A stretch of DNA of 64,000 bases from Limanda limanda. Taxonomy: Eukaryota > Chordata > Actinopteri > Pleuronectiformes > Pleuronectidae. The DNA is taken from NCBI RefSeq assembly GCF_963576545.1, contig NC_083646.1:17874461-17938460 (forward strand). The letters are read 5' to 3'. The notes beneath the pieces are model-generated. The model was not told where the DNA came from. It searched no databases and saw only the letters and a list, made by a program, of their open reading frames with translations. Shown piece by piece: positions 15,230-29,680 of the stretch. Made by a program: the position numbers and the translations under genes. The number at the start of each line of letters is the position of its first letter. Position 1 is the first letter of the stretch.

Positions 15230-15416
15230 AGATGGTGAGTCAGGGCCCAGACTTTAATCCGAACTATGCCCTGGAATGACCTCGAGAAGTAATTTGTACC
15301 AAAGATCATGTCTGAGCTGAAGCAGTTCTGTGAGAAAGAATGGTCCAAATTCCTCCTTGATATTGTGCAGCTTTATCTACAGCTGCTAACGTGCTTCTTC
15401 AGGTGACTTCAAGCGT
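15230..15416 (+). pseudogene. Tc1-like transposase remnant (C-terminal part)
   Basis: One frame reads CAGGGCCCAGACTTTAATCC as QGPDFNP, which matches the QSPDLNP hallmark just before the third catalytic acid of Tc1/mariner DDE transposases. Another frame continues with WNDLEK, a stop, and SELKQFCEKEWSKF, which matches the helix [S/T]ELKQFCKEEWAKI near the C terminus of Tc1-like enzymes. The two parts need a frameshift between them, and the expected Glu motif (IENLW) is degraded. No inverted ends are visible. This is an inactive old copy. Recognition rests on recalled family motifs. Confidence 0.6.
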
Positions 15417-16798
15417 TGCTGAGGAAATGTGTCTACAAGAATTTTGAATTTTCAAAGTTGGGTTATTAATAAAGTCACAAAATATTTAAATTGTTCTGCT
15501 AATGCAAGAAATGTTCAAGCTCTAATGCTAAATTCTTCCGACTTCTTTTTTAGCAGAGGAAGCAGTGGAATTAAGAGTTCGCAAAGCAGCACAGTTAATC
15601 CTGCGTCACCTGTGGGTCCCAGCGTCACTGAAATAAGAAGGAAAAGGACGGATATTAAAATGCCTTAAAATCAAGTGTTGATGACTGCAACCGGAGCAGG
15701 GAAAGGGGAACTCTCTGTCACTGATATGGTGATAATAGGTGATGTTGCACTGGCATTTTTTCTGCTAGTGCTCTATCAGGCGATGGGAAACCTTTGTTCA
15801 ACGCAATGTTATTCAATATGCAGCATGCTAAAATAATTTGACATGCCTTCTTCGGCTTGTAGATCAGCCAGCAGCTTTGTCGAGGCAAATCAGCCTGGCC
15901 CTAACAACGACAACCCTGCACTATCATGCCACCAGTGCACATAAGAAACTTGATGTATGGACACTCCTGTCTTGTCCATGTCTTGAGTCAGAGAGTTTAA
16001 ACATAACCTGTGTAAACCATAACTTGATTATTGTTTGCATTGTGAGAATCAACAAGTTTGCAACTTCCTTTTGCAAATCCTAGGGCAATGGCAAAAATGT
16101 ACCATGCTTGAACACGAAGGAGTTGCATGCTCCAGCCTGATCGTCTCAACATTTATCATCTACATGAAAAAATAAACAATTATATTATATTTCAAATTGA
16201 AGACTTAAACAGATGTCAAACAAAAGTGTGAGGAGTAATTTAAGTTTTTTTTGAATTGCTTCAAACTATTGAGGTATGTAATCATCATTGAAAAGCTTAA
16301 AATAACTACAGACAAACAGAATTGTAACTCCTCTGACACGTCTGGACCACTCGTCCGAATACAAGAAGAATGATGAATGCGGCAGGTTCTCCTAAGTCAC
16401 ACATATGTAGCATTTAAGAACAAATCTCTTCATATGTATGCTTCTTGCACGAGGTCCTTTGTGTTTGTCCCTGCTTGTGAATTAGATGAAGATCAGATCA
16501 CTAAAGGATTTGAATAATTTGTCTTGCCAAGTATGATAGAGTAGTTCTGCCAGCATTGATCTCTCTCTTCTGCCTAACCTAAGACAGCAGGTGAACCCGT
16601 ACCACACAGTCTTTACTACCACACCGTCTTTACTCACACATTTCCACTTGTAATTATGACAAGATAAATCTATAGTTTCACATTAATACAAGTTTAATTT
16701 CTTCCAAGTAAATGATGTGTAATTGGACTGTTCTCCATGTTTTGCCAAAGACACATCCACCCTGTTTTTCCTACCTTTCCTTCTTGATGGTCTCCACT

Positions 16799-16800
<2 letters not shown>
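15417..16800. other. Unassigned non-coding DNA
   Basis: No protein-like frame, recognised repeat or RNA. Turns CT-rich at the right edge. Confidence 0.5.

Positions 16801-16880
<80 letters not shown>
16801..16880. repeat. (CT)n microsatellite
   Basis: About 39 CT units with one TTTC interruption at 16857-16860. Confidence 0.95.
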
Positions 16881-17493
16881 ACTTGCTCTCTCCATCCCTC
16901 CAGATCTCACTCCCTGTTGCTTGGAGGATTGAACAAATCAAATTACTTGTTCTTCCATGCTGTTAATGTCATTAGATTCTGAAGGACAATCACATAATGC
17001 ATCACGGTTATAGTCGTACCTCCAAAAATAATAGACATTGCTGTAATTGTTTTTATAATGCAGGTTTGTAGCTACATTGTCTGTTCCATCTCTGTACAGC
17101 TGCATGACTGAAAATAAGAAACTTTGCTGCAGGCTTAGTTCCACCCTGTTTCTCTATTCATTAAACTGTTAGATGAAAACATGGAGTCAATTTGTTTCAA
17201 TATATTTTTTTTTTAACGTCCTGTGAAAATATCTGTGTAATAATCTTTGGTCATCTCCAAAAACACCTCATAGGAGAGCGTTGCATTTTATGGATGTGTT
17301 GCTGGAGGGCCCAGCAGAGTGATGTCAAATGGGTTTCACCACTGAACCCAAACAGTCACTGGAACACTCATTCCAGTCGTTTGTCAGTCATTCGTCTCAA
17401 GGATCAGATATGCTTCACTTATAACAAATACAACTGTCTACATTGACTGACTCAGCTGACTGGTTTTACATGTATAAGCCTGACCTTAAGTGT
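16881..17493. other. Unassigned non-coding DNA
   Basis: Nothing recognised on either strand. Confidence 0.5.
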
Positions 17494-17501
17494 ATTTGTA
17501 T

Positions 17502-17667
17502 CAGGGCCGGGTCTAGACAGGCATGTATGAGGGGGCAGCCACAAATCTTGAGGGGGCATTGTGCTTTTTATATTATTATTATTATAAATTGGGATTTAGT
17601 TTGAGGGGGCACAACATTTATTTGAGGGGGCCAGGCCCCCTCTTGCCCCTGCCTAGACCCGGCCCTG
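17502..17667. mobile_element. hAT-type MITE (166 bp) with perfect target duplication
   Basis: Inverted ends CAGGGCCGGGTCTAGACAGG and, from the right, CAGGGCCGGGTCTAGGCAGG differ at one position. Flanking ATTTGTAT at 17494-17501 and 17668-17675 is a perfect 8-bp duplication. The CAGGG start, short ends and 8-bp duplication are hallmarks of the hAT superfamily. The interior holds four GAGGGGGC blocks and a short ATT run, and no coding capacity, so it must be mobilised in trans. The intact duplication suggests a fairly recent insertion. Confidence 0.85.
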
Positions 17668-17675
17668 ATTTGTAT

Positions 17676-19510
<1,835 letters not shown>

Positions 19511-19640
19511 CTGTAACACACATACACTTAAACACATAAATGCATGCACACTTATGCATGCACCCTGTTTTTGATGGACGTTCTGATTCTCACACATACT
19601 AAACACAAACATGTGCATGTACAACACACTCATTCACTCA

Positions 19641-19681
<41 letters not shown>
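19641..19681. repeat. Compound (CT)n(CA)n microsatellite
   Basis: A short CTCTCTCTCT run passes directly into about 16 CA units. Confidence 0.9.
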
Positions 19682-19683
<2 letters not shown>

Positions 19684-20839
19684 GCTCCATTCCTTCATTC
19701 TCCTCATCCCAACTTCTCACTCTCCCTCTTCTCCCTGGGAGCTCTCAACCTGCCCGGCCTTGTTGCAGCTGTCCCATCTCTTTATATTTCTCCTGACTAA
19801 GACTTCTCTGCTCTTCTTTTCCCTGCTTCTCAAACCTAAGATGTATCGTTTGCTAACCCTGACACATTCCAAGTACAGTAGGAAAGATAATGTACCTTAA
19901 GAAATGTCACATTGATCATCGATTCTTACATAATATGCCACAAAGCGAATCGCCTGAAGCTAAATCTCTGATACTGACAGCTTCTCATTTTTTCTGCGAC
20001 CAATAGGCACAATCCAAATTGCTGTGTGAAGAAAGCGTGTCATTAAAACACAAGTTATTTTGTGATGCTAAAAGTTGGTCGTTACATCAGCAGTGGGTTT
20101 TAAAAGCATTAAGTCAAGGCTTTTTTAAATATTATTTAAAAAATATACTTTGTTTTATAAATATTTGGTTACTTAATACTTGATATTTTGTATTGAGTTT
20201 GATTAGATTTCAGCTGTAAAATGTGAATTCATCTGACTGGACGTGAGCTATAGTCCAAGTGCACACTGTCTATAAGACTCCTATAGCAGGTCAGAGTTTC
20301 CTCTAGCAGCATCAGTCTATAGCACTTCATCAACCTAGACTTGCTGCAGTAGCCGAGCACATAACACATGACATCACTACTTGAGTTTGCAAAGTAGCCA
20401 ATCAAAATGAGCAAAACCATCATCCAAGTCTTCCACCTGAGTACCAAGCTGTGATAACATCTTGGTACTGCTCATTACCTACTTAATACCATCTGTCGAG
20501 CAAATCATAATGGTGGGAGCAGTAGGCCATAGGGATGTAAGGACAAGGAGACGCACCAAGGTTGGATTAAACAATGAATAAAGCCAATTACACAGAATTA
20601 TCTTTAAAAAGCTTCTCCGGAGAGCAGGCCACCTCAGGCAGAAAAGACACACAAACAAAAGGAAATAGGAAAACATTTTTACTCAGAGGAGCTCAGGGCT
20701 TAGACAATGCTGGAGTGGCATTAACACAATGCCCCCTGCTCTTCAGTGACCCAGCAACTGCCTGGAGTTGTACCCCAGCGATCTTGTCGGAAGAGACTTT
20801 AAGATAACGGATGATAAATGCTCAACATCCAATCTGACA
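19682..20839. other. Unassigned non-coding DNA
   Basis: No recognised repeat, RNA or coding pattern. Confidence 0.5.
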
Positions 20840-20975
20840 GGGCTTGAGAGGAACGTCCTGGAGGAACTGAAGAATCTGCCCTGACCTCCAGATGTGCAAA
20901 GCTGGTGGAGCCTAAGACAAAAATATGCAAAGCCATAATTAATGCTGGTGGTGACTGTGCAAAACACAGAATACA
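20840..20975 (+). pseudogene. Tc1-like transposase remnant (extreme C-terminus)
   Basis: One frame reads LTGLERNVLEELKNLP, aligning with the LTELERICKEEWAKLP helix of Tc1-like transposases. After a frame change the next frame reads RCAKLVEPKTKICKAIINA, aligning with the terminal RCAKLVETYPKRLTAVI-type segment. Only the last 45 or so codons remain, with a stop and a frameshift. It is a separate insertion from the 15.2-kb remnant, because the retained pieces overlap only partly. Confidence 0.55.
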
Positions 20976-21492
20976 TGGTCTGGATATTTAGGCGCGATAT
21001 TGCTGCATTTTGAATATAAACTAGCAGGTTTCTACGCCATGTTTTTAGATTTTATCGATGTGTATGCCCGTGTCAATTTAAACATAAAAAATGCCATGAT
21101 CAATAAGTCTTGAATTTTAAGCTCTGACAAAACAACACTTTATATGAATTTATTTATTTATTGGTGTTATTTTTGTATAATGACAGCACATAAATAAACA
21201 TACTTCTAATGGAGAATCACAGTTTTTCTATGGCCATTGATACAGCTACAGTGCATTCATGTTTAGACAACTGCAGTTACAGTTGAAACTTACACATCAA
21301 CATACTGTGAGTATTCCGTGCATACCACACTGTTATCACCTCAGGGTTTGTGGTTGTTGTCACGCTGCTCTCTCTGTATGTTGTGTTCTATCTATAACTT
21401 TAATTAAGACTGGGGCTCTGCTACTCAGTAGGTGCTCTGTAGACACCATGTGACACACGCAACCATGTCATCGCCCAGATTGCACTCACACA

Positions 21493-21493
<1 letters not shown>
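20976..21493. other. Unassigned non-coding DNA
   Basis: Nothing recognised. Confidence 0.5.

Positions 21494-21584
<91 letters not shown>
21494..21584. repeat. (CA)n microsatellite
   Basis: About 45 uninterrupted CA units. Confidence 0.95.
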
Positions 21585-21587
<3 letters not shown>

Positions 21588-23404
21588 TCCAATGTTGTCT
21601 TAGAAGGTTAACAGGTCTACTCAGGTGCAACAGCAAGCCAGGGTAGAATCACATGACATCTGCTCACAGTGTCTTTGACATTGGTTCATATGGTTTGTGG
21701 CACAGGAATGAAAGATAAATAATGATAATGAGGGTTGGAAAAAATTAAATATGCTTGTTTGGTGAGGATGGAGGTCATTGGGACACTAGGGCTGAAGATG
21801 TGGAGACAGCTAAAATCTTAAATCTGTGAACAGAAGTAGGAGAAACGTAAAGGAATAACACGGGGGGGGGGGGTGAGGGCATAGACAGTGTGTGTTGATT
21901 GACACATGAGTAGCTAAAAGCCCACATGGAGTCACACTGCGAGAGAGAAATAGATAGAAGAATAATAAGATCACTTTAATTACTATGTATACATGTGCAT
22001 TGATTGACTTAAAATAGATAAAGGCAGAATAAAAGATGAAGTGATTAATGAAGTGTAATGACTGATTCCCCATGATTCCTTCTGAAAGGGCAAAGAAATA
22101 AGGAAGAAAGAAGAAAGGATGAGTTAGGTTTTTAATTAACAAGTCTCGGTATTGGTTCATAGAGTTAGGGCAGCACTTATTGAGGCACTGTGAGAGAAAT
22201 AATGAAAAGAAAAATATTAATAAGCTGTGCTTTGTTGATGATAATGCACTGATTCTATTTGCATGTTCAATAAAAGGACCTTGACTTGTGTGACATGTTG
22301 GTAGAAAAAATTAAAAATGTAATGGAAGGATTTTTTATAGCTTGTTTTTCAAGTCAGACGAGAAGGACGTGGTATAAATTAAACTTCAGCATCCAACATG
22401 TTGAAATGATTCTTTTATTCTCGACCCGCCTGCTTCCAAAGGTCTTGTCTGCCCCCCTCAGGCTGCCATACAAACAACATGCATGTGAAGTTATGAAGTC
22501 AGTCCATTGTCTGGCCTCGTTGCCACCATGATGTCATGGCAAATGACTAGGGACAGATGATATTATTAAATTATTTGTTGGTAAGATGCTACGGTCATTT
22601 TTCCTTGGGCCATTGTAGTAAGTCACTGCCGACAGAATTACAGGAAAGATAAAAGAGGATAGAGAAGACCCTGGGTTTCACGCTCCAGGGAAACATCTCT
22701 TTCACTTCCTTTTGACACAGCACAAAGAAGGCTGCAAAGTTCTGACTCTTTTCATACGTACACTGAAGACTGCATGCAGGGTAAGATCCTTCAGGATCTG
22801 GCTGAGGTTAGCTGCATCAGAGCCACTGGCACTGAAAGATACCTTTGAATATGCTCTTGTTTTAATCCCAAATTGCTATTAACCCATCAGTGCTCCAACA
22901 TTTAGAATTGCTCTTCATTTTTTTAAAGTGAATATCATTTTCGACTGAGGATTTCTGGGGTTTAGGTAGAATTTTTTTTTTCACACATTTAAGTCAGTGG
23001 TAGAAACGTTGGCCTCTTTTAGACTTTGTCTGTCCAAACTTTGTTGTGCTGTTTGCTTGATGTTTCCTGTGAACCTACTGTATGTTGAGTCAACATAAGT
23101 TATATTAAAGCTCTGTCTCTGATTTGAAATGGCTGGATATTATGAGTAGCATTTAAGCTGTTGCATGTCTAACTAGTAATAGCGGCATACGTGTAGATGA
23201 TCCTTGGAGAAAATATGTGACAAAGCATAAGAATCCCTACAATTCTCCCTAAGGACATGGATTTGAAAATTTTTTGAGCTCTGGCTAATTCATTTCATAA
23301 CACAAGGTAGTGCTGCATGTACATTCTATTTAGAAATTAAAGTAGAATAGCACTCAGAAGAGCGCATTCAATTAATCTGCACCAAATTAAACTCATTCAT
23401 AAAT
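21585..23404. other. Unassigned non-coding DNA
   Basis: Contains a G10 homopolymer near 21862. No gene or recognised repeat. Confidence 0.5.
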
Positions 23405-23640
23405 AGCAGTCCCCTGAATATCCCTTTTTTCATCAAGATCCACAGAATAATCCCTGGGAAATCGGTGAAAATGTCAAAAAAATTCAGTCCTTAAAAAGTG
23501 ATTAGATTGGTTCCTCCCTAACTCATACCACATCCTGCCACCAAGTTTTGAGGAATATACGTCCAGTGGTTTTTGTGTAATGCTGCTAACTAACAAACAA
23601 ACAAATGCAGATGAAAACATCACCTCCTTTGTGGGGAAAA
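23405..23640 (+). mobile_element. Interspersed repeat copy, fuller version of the 13.7-kb family
   Basis: Reads through CCCCTGAATATCCC, TCATCAAGATCCACAGAAT, CCTGGGAAATCGGTGAAAAT, CCACCAAGTTTTGAGGAA, CCAGTGGTTTTTGTGTAAT, (AAAC)n and GAAAACATCACCTCCTTTGT. I recall this word order from an abundant teleost repeat. It has no coding part. Confidence 0.6.
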
Positions 23641-24199
23641 CCAAACAGAAATGTTTTACTTAGTGGAGCCATGAACGCAGCCGAGAAATGGTTTTGCACA
23701 TTACTGTGGGGCCAGTTTTCACTATGAGATTTAATATTTTTGGAAGCGGTGGTGGGAGGGTTTGTGGTGGTTATTGTTGCAAATACAAGGTTGCATGAAC
23801 AGAACCCCACCTGTTATGTATTCACCAAATGGCTATTTGGTTTTCCATTTAGACGCAACACTGCCTTGTAGCTGAGGGATCACAATCCATCACTGGTATT
23901 GTACGTGTAGGCATCTTGCAAGGAGAGCAAACCAGTAGAAACAACAATCCCACCCACTATTGTTTATCTACTGTTATTTTCCAAAGTACCACTCTTGTCT
24001 CCTTTGGCCTTTTGGTATTTATAACCATAGCAGCCATTCACTTAATAATGAGGTGCTTTAAAACATATTCTTATGCTATAAACAAACATAATTAGGTCAG
24101 ATACACATCTCTAAGAGGGGTCGTGAGGAATTACACGGTAAAGAGCCACGGTTGGTTTCGGTTGCCAAGCTGAAATGTCCTTTTGCTGTGAAGTGCCTG
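23641..24199. other. Unassigned non-coding DNA
   Basis: Nothing recognised. Confidence 0.5.
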
Positions 24200-24660
24200 C
24201 AAAGTGATGTCAAAGTTATCATAGATTTATGATCAGTGCCCTGACTAAAACCCAGGGGTGAAAAGAAGTACTGGGAAAATAATGCTTGCTAATGGGAAAG
24301 GGGTGTTAAATTATGCAAATCAGTCTCTGAGCCATTAATGGACATAGTATTTTTAATAAATTGGGGGCATATCTGTCTTTTCCTCTTTTTTCTTATTAAG
24401 GCCATTTGGCATGGGCCTTGCATCTATAGGGGAGGTTTCTGCCCTAATGAGAGATACATTATTGCAAACTTCCTGGAATGATGGCATTTAATAGCGAACA
24501 ATAAAATACATCGGGGACACGGTATCTGATGTGACAGAGCAATTAGGACTATGTTTTATGAGTGTCCTGCTGTTTCAAAGTGTGGCCTACACTGTTGAGA
24601 CTTGCTAATTTGGAGCAGGGCTCAAACGTCCTGGGCCATATCTTGAGCTGAGGGGCTCTT
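24200..24660. promoter_or_regulatory. Candidate conserved non-coding element
   Basis: An exact octamer ATGCAAAT (24313-24320, the POU/Oct site) lies near several TAAT/ATTA cores, and AACAAT (24497-24502) is a SOX-type core. The block is free of simple repeats and has even base composition, as is typical of vertebrate developmental enhancers. This is an impression from motif density, without any alignment. Confidence 0.3.
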
Positions 24661-25260
24661 GAGAATCATACGTGAAATGCTGGCAGTGTTCTTCTGCTGC
24701 TTAACTTTATTTTAATAGATTTTTCGCACAACTAGAAAATGGAGGTACCTGGTTGTACATGTGGCCAAATTTGATGAGAAATTTAGTCTTTTCTCATTTA
24801 CAGATGAAGCAATTGTAGCAGAATGATTTTTGATGTGGCCCTGCTGTGCTTATGCTTTTTTTTGTTGGCGTTGTTTCACTTTGCACTGCCAATTACGAGT
24901 CAGTAGCTGGCATATAATTATTTCAACTACTTCCCTTAAAATTGTCTGTCGTGAGGAAAACACTTTTAAAAGAAATGTCGTTAACATCACATTAACGAGA
25001 ATTCCCATAATAACATTCCCCAAGACTATAACGCTGGAAAATATGGCCACCTGACATTTGAAAGAAATATTTTGAGAAGTCAGAAGACAGCATGCTTAAT
25101 TTAATTGGCAGATAACATGCAATAACATAAGTTAATATTAAGGAGGAATCAAAAGAATTCTGATTGTCAATATCACATTGATTTATCATAAAAGTGAATT
25201 GGATGTTTTTATGAATAAAATGTTGATTGCCAGGACTTTGACCATATTGGAAACAACACA

Positions 25261-25318
25261 CTGAATGTCTAGTGTGTTTGTGTGTGTGTATGTGTGTGTG
25301 TGAGTGTGTGTGTGTGTT
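25261..25318. repeat. Degenerate (GT)n tract
   Basis: Interrupted GT units bordering the left end of the next element; a similar tract lies on its right (25569-25600). Confidence 0.8.
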
Positions 25319-25567
25319 CCTGTTCTTATATCTTAGTGAGAACCATTTTAAGCAGAGATCTTACAAAGTGAGTATATCTTTGGAAAGTGAGGACATTGGG
25401 CCTGTCCTCGCTTTCTTAAAGGGCTGTTTGAGAGTTAAGACTTGTTTTTAGGGTTAGAATTAGGCTCAGGTTAGGGTTTGGCATTTAGTTTGGATGGTTA
25501 GGGTCAGGGTAAGGGGCTCTGGAATGCATTATGCCACTGAGTGTCCTCACCAAGATAGTAAAAACAG
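25319..25567 (+). mobile_element. Short inverted-end repeat embedded in GT tracts
   Basis: Left end CCTGTTCTTATATCTTAGTG and the right end read inward (ACTGTTTTTACTATCTTGGT) are imperfect inverted repeats. The interior has GTGAGGACATTGGGCCTGTC and a GGTTAGGGT-like stretch that I recall from a common teleost repeat. A fragment lies at 14677-14755. It has no coding capacity, and its superfamily is unknown. Confidence 0.55.
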
Positions 25568-28500
25568 TGAGTGAGTGTGTCAGTGTGTGTGTGTGTGTGT
25601 TCAAGTGTGTGTTTTTACAAAACTGTCGCTATGTGTGCTTATGATTTTGTAGGGTCTGAGCATTTGTGTGTGCAACTTACCCACACATATCTTCTGCTGA
25701 GGTGTCATTTGGTTAGTCTTAACGCAGAGGAAACTGTTGATATATGATGCATTCAGACTTAACTCCATAATCGAGCCGGGGCAGAACAGACCCAGTTGGA
25801 CTGTGGGAGGCTGAACGCAGGAATCTGTAATCCTGTCCAATAGACAATCAATCCCTCCACTGGCCCCTGGATGACTCCACAGAGAGCCGCTACTCACTTC
25901 TTGTTTGAGAGGGATTGATGACATTTCGTGTTTCTTTCTGGTAAATATCTTTTGAGATGTAAGGAGCATTTTAAGATGGAGGGGGGAAATTGCTCATTTG
26001 CATTTATTAAATGTGTCTGTGGGTGATTGCATGTTTCTGTCTATTTGAGTTTTAGTTTCTGTCTGAATTTCAAAAGACTAGAATACAATTTTCCACATTG
26101 AGTTCAACACAGCTGAACATAGATTTGTGAAATAACAAGGTTGGGACATTATTAACCAACATGAATAGAGGGAATTGACAGTAGGGGCAACCATTTTCGT
26201 TAGCATTTTCAAAAAATCCCAAATATGTGAAATGGTAGAGGTGGCAAATCACAGGCCAAAATAACTCAAATCCCTTTTGGAGAGAAGGCTGTCGGAGAAA
26301 GGCCTGATCTCGTGGGGAATTTTTGATTAAATGAAGGTCAAACTCTACACTGAGGAGTTGCAGGTAAAGTTCACCCGGTCCTCTCTGCTCTGACCACACC
26401 TTCAGATGCCGCTCTGCTCTCACAGTGGGGTTTGTGTGATGCAATTCTCCAGGTGTTCTGAATACCCAACAAATACCCTGTTTAATAACTTTGCAGCATG
26501 TTCATATTGATGTGCAAAGGTGTTTGGAGAATTGGTAATCTCCAATGTACGCAACCCACATGGTCCCTCCTTTGTTATTCTTATAATCCTGCCCACTATG
26601 AAACCTTCATACAAGCTGCTGATAGATCTTGGCAAGAACATCTGTTGGGTCTGCCTGCTCACAAACTGATAGGAGCAGGAAGGGAAAAGAGTTGCACTGT
26701 GTCTGAAAAAAAAGGTATCAGCAGTGTGGACTGCTGCTGCTACCCTAGTGAGGGTAGCATTTGAAGGACAGGCAGAAGTCACAACATCCCACAGAGCCCA
26801 ATGTGATTTTTGATTTGTAATAAATGAACATTCAATATTTAATTACATTTATTTCAAACAAATTATAATATATCATCAGACAGCAAGTCAAAAAAAGATG
26901 ATCGTAAGCACACTCACGAGCCTGGTAGCTATCAAGTCAATAACTGGACCCCTGTCTTAGGAATGTTCTGAAACCAACACCAGCACTCGAAATGCCTCGG
27001 ATTCTGCCAACAATGCCGCTAGTACACTGATCTATGTTCCTTATCTGATACCATGTCTTGGAAACTCACTAAAACCTCAGTTGCACTGTGCTACCACTGG
27101 CATGTACTCTATTAAGAGTGACAAAGAGAAAGTGACTTCTCGTCGTAGCGTTAGCCAGAGCAAGTTAAAATGTCAGCAATGTGGTCATATTCTCTGCTGA
27201 GAGTCCTAAAACAGCAATGTGTAAGACTTTTGTTTCATATTTATTTGTGTTAATTTTCAACCAGATAGTCAAACTATAGAGTAGAAGAAGTTCAATGGCA
27301 TTGATTCTCTGTGTATTTGTTTTTCAAAGGGTTTAAACGGAACTGGGGCGATAAAACAGTAGCAAACCCCTCTTTCATACGTGGATAGTATCACACAGCT
27401 GTTGTATAGGTGATTTTTTTTAAATGCAGGGGCATCTGATTGGTACTCCTGGTGTTTTGATCAGCAGTTAACACTTTTTTGTGGTGCTACCATAGATTTC
27501 CAGATGTTAAAATTACTTTCCTATGCATGAACAAATGTACTAGCAGTAATTCCACTGACATGAATGAAATCATTTGTGAATTTCACAGTTTCAAATGGTG
27601 GTTCTATTGCTAACTTTTCAGTTTCTTCATAGTTTCTACATTTCTCAAACAGTTTTTGAGTGTTCATGTTGCTGCTTTCCATTTTCTTTTACCAGAACAG
27701 TCACACTGTCACTTGCATATGTATGGAAACCATGCATGTAAGAAGTCTAAGAGAAGATGCAGAAACTTGCTCTCTCAACAGTATCTTCTTCTCTATTGAT
27801 TTCTTCCACCCTGGGCTAAGTAAATGCCTGAGCTATGAAATTAGTAATGCGCGTCGTCACGCATCCCTCACAATCATCAGGAGATTGGGATGTGTGCTGG
27901 TTGTACCTCCGAGCGTAACACATTTGCATGAGCCCTCATGCGAGTTTAATAAAAGGCAAACTGTAAGATCAACTAACTCTGGAAAAGTATATTGTGCAAT
28001 TTGGAGGGGTACCTTCGTGAAAACTGCGATGTGCTATGAAAAGCTTTGTGAGCTAGACATCGCTTTGTGGGGGAGTTTTTGTTTTTCGTGATACACTTTT
28101 CTTTATGTGCCCTAACTTGCTCTGAAAAGATTTAGTAATGTGCAAGTTACAAGTTATTTCATTGCAATTTAACAACACGTAAAAGGGAAGATAAAAAAAA
28201 AAACACATTATTCATAACAAAGTGCCGACCTGGCAAGTTCACGGAAATTAGCCTCTCAGAGATGTGATTATGTCTGTGCAATATTCACTGGTCCTTAAAC
28301 CAATACCGAACGACTCAACCTCATTAGGTGTGTGGATGTGTGAGAGATTTTCATGATGAGCCTTTATAGGGATGAGAAAATAATTGGCATTTCAGTTATG
28401 ATCAGGCTGGGGGCTTACAGCAGGAAGATGGCTTACAGTCTGATTTACACTTCAAGAAAGAGTGCACAGACAGAAGGGAAGGGAAAAAAATACAGCATGT

Positions 28501-28699
28501 CTGTTTCTTTGATCTGGCTCATTGACGAGGCTCCGGGAGGGCGATTCCCACAGACACACAAGACAGACATTTCACTTTATGGGTTTGCTCTAACTGAAGT
28601 CAAAGCTGAATCAAAACTGGGGGATATTACATTTTGTATGGACACCAATCCCATGAACCATAACAGAACATCCGTTTTCTATCCAGCAAAACTGGTGCA
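25568..28699. other. Unassigned non-coding DNA
   Basis: Several frames of 120-143 codons occur by chance (25601-25969, 26070-26444, 26420-26782 minus; 27660-28091 plus); none shows a recognised domain. A small perfect hairpin (GCTACCCT...AGGGTAGC) lies at 26739-26758. Parts of 27840-28080 and 28320-28640 have regulatory-like composition. Confidence 0.4.
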
Positions 28700-28741
28700 T
28701 TTACATGCATTACATGTACGTTTACATGCATTACATGTAAA
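28700..28741. repeat. 21-bp tandem duplication, self-complementary
   Basis: TTTACATGCATTACATGTACG is followed by a copy differing in the last two bases. Each unit is largely made of ACATG/CATGT words and can fold. Confidence 0.8.
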
Positions 28742-29389
28742 TGTGCAGTACATTTCTAATATATAGCTCCATCTTGTCCTATGTTCAAAAAAGGGAAAGT
28801 GTTTAGTTTAAAAAGGCATAGAGGTAATGATGTATGATCTACTGAGCGGCCACATGGGTTTCATACAACTGCATGCAAGCCAGTAGCCAGTCAGATTTAC
28901 CTTTAGCCTCAGGGTACTCTCCAGTTCGGCCTGTATCACTGATAACAAGCCCAACACTTGATGATGCACAGTTATCGGCTGGTGGCCACTAACACCTGCT
29001 AACATTTACTGGTAGTCAGTAACCTAAATTGTGCAGTAGACCTTAAAATGTACAAGAGATATTCAACATCTCGGCCTATATTCTCAATATTTATATATAC
29101 ATATATATTTACGTTCAATAGAAATATTAAGGTGTAACTAAAGTGCAAAGCAAATTGATATAAGATCGACATCTGGACACCAAATTATTGTGTTGATGCA
29201 CCAAACACAAATTAAATACCGCCTTAGTTTCACATTGATGAAGATCTGTTTAAAATTCTTCAGATGGCTGTAAATATCAACTCAAAATGTCCAATCAAGC
29301 AAGTGGAGTAACCTCTTCAATCACTGCAGCATGAACAAACTCAAACAGATGCTGTTGTTATTCACCGTGCATCATTGTTTAGCGATTCC
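28742..29389. other. Unassigned non-coding DNA
   Basis: AT-rich with a TATATA patch near 29090-29108. Nothing recognised. Confidence 0.5.
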
Positions 29390-29680
29390 TTTTCCTTTTG
29401 ATCGAATTAGGCCAAGCACTAATTGTCTGTAATGGAAATGAGTTGACCACTATTGTCATAAGCTGCCGATGCCGCGTGCCCCCAATCGCACTTTTTTTTT
29501 GCCCTGATGGCTAATTGTTGGGCTGATGGCCTTCCAGTGCTGCGGTCGCCATGCTAATAAGCCAATTATTGAACAACAATGTAGTCTCAGATAATTCAAT
29601 CACTGTAGACACTAATGAACACAGGGTCCAATAACAGGCGCTTGATATTTCAATTCCATTTGCGCCTGTTCTTGACAGTT
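29390..29680. promoter_or_regulatory. Candidate conserved non-coding element
   Basis: Dense homeodomain cores (CTAATTGT, GCTAATAAGCCAATTATT) and a SOX-like GAACAACAAT at 29571-29580 lie within about 200 bases. There is no simple repeat apart from one T9 run. The call is from motif density only. Confidence 0.3.

Noticed and set aside
25455..25515. TTAGGG-like units resembling telomeric repeat
   Set aside because: The units are few and irregular, and belong to the interior of the 25.3-kb interspersed repeat family, not to an interstitial telomere.
27660..28091. 143-codon plus-strand frame
   Set aside because: Longest frame outside simple repeats, but without a recognised domain, splice context or coding-like composition. 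Best explained as chance in non-coding DNA.
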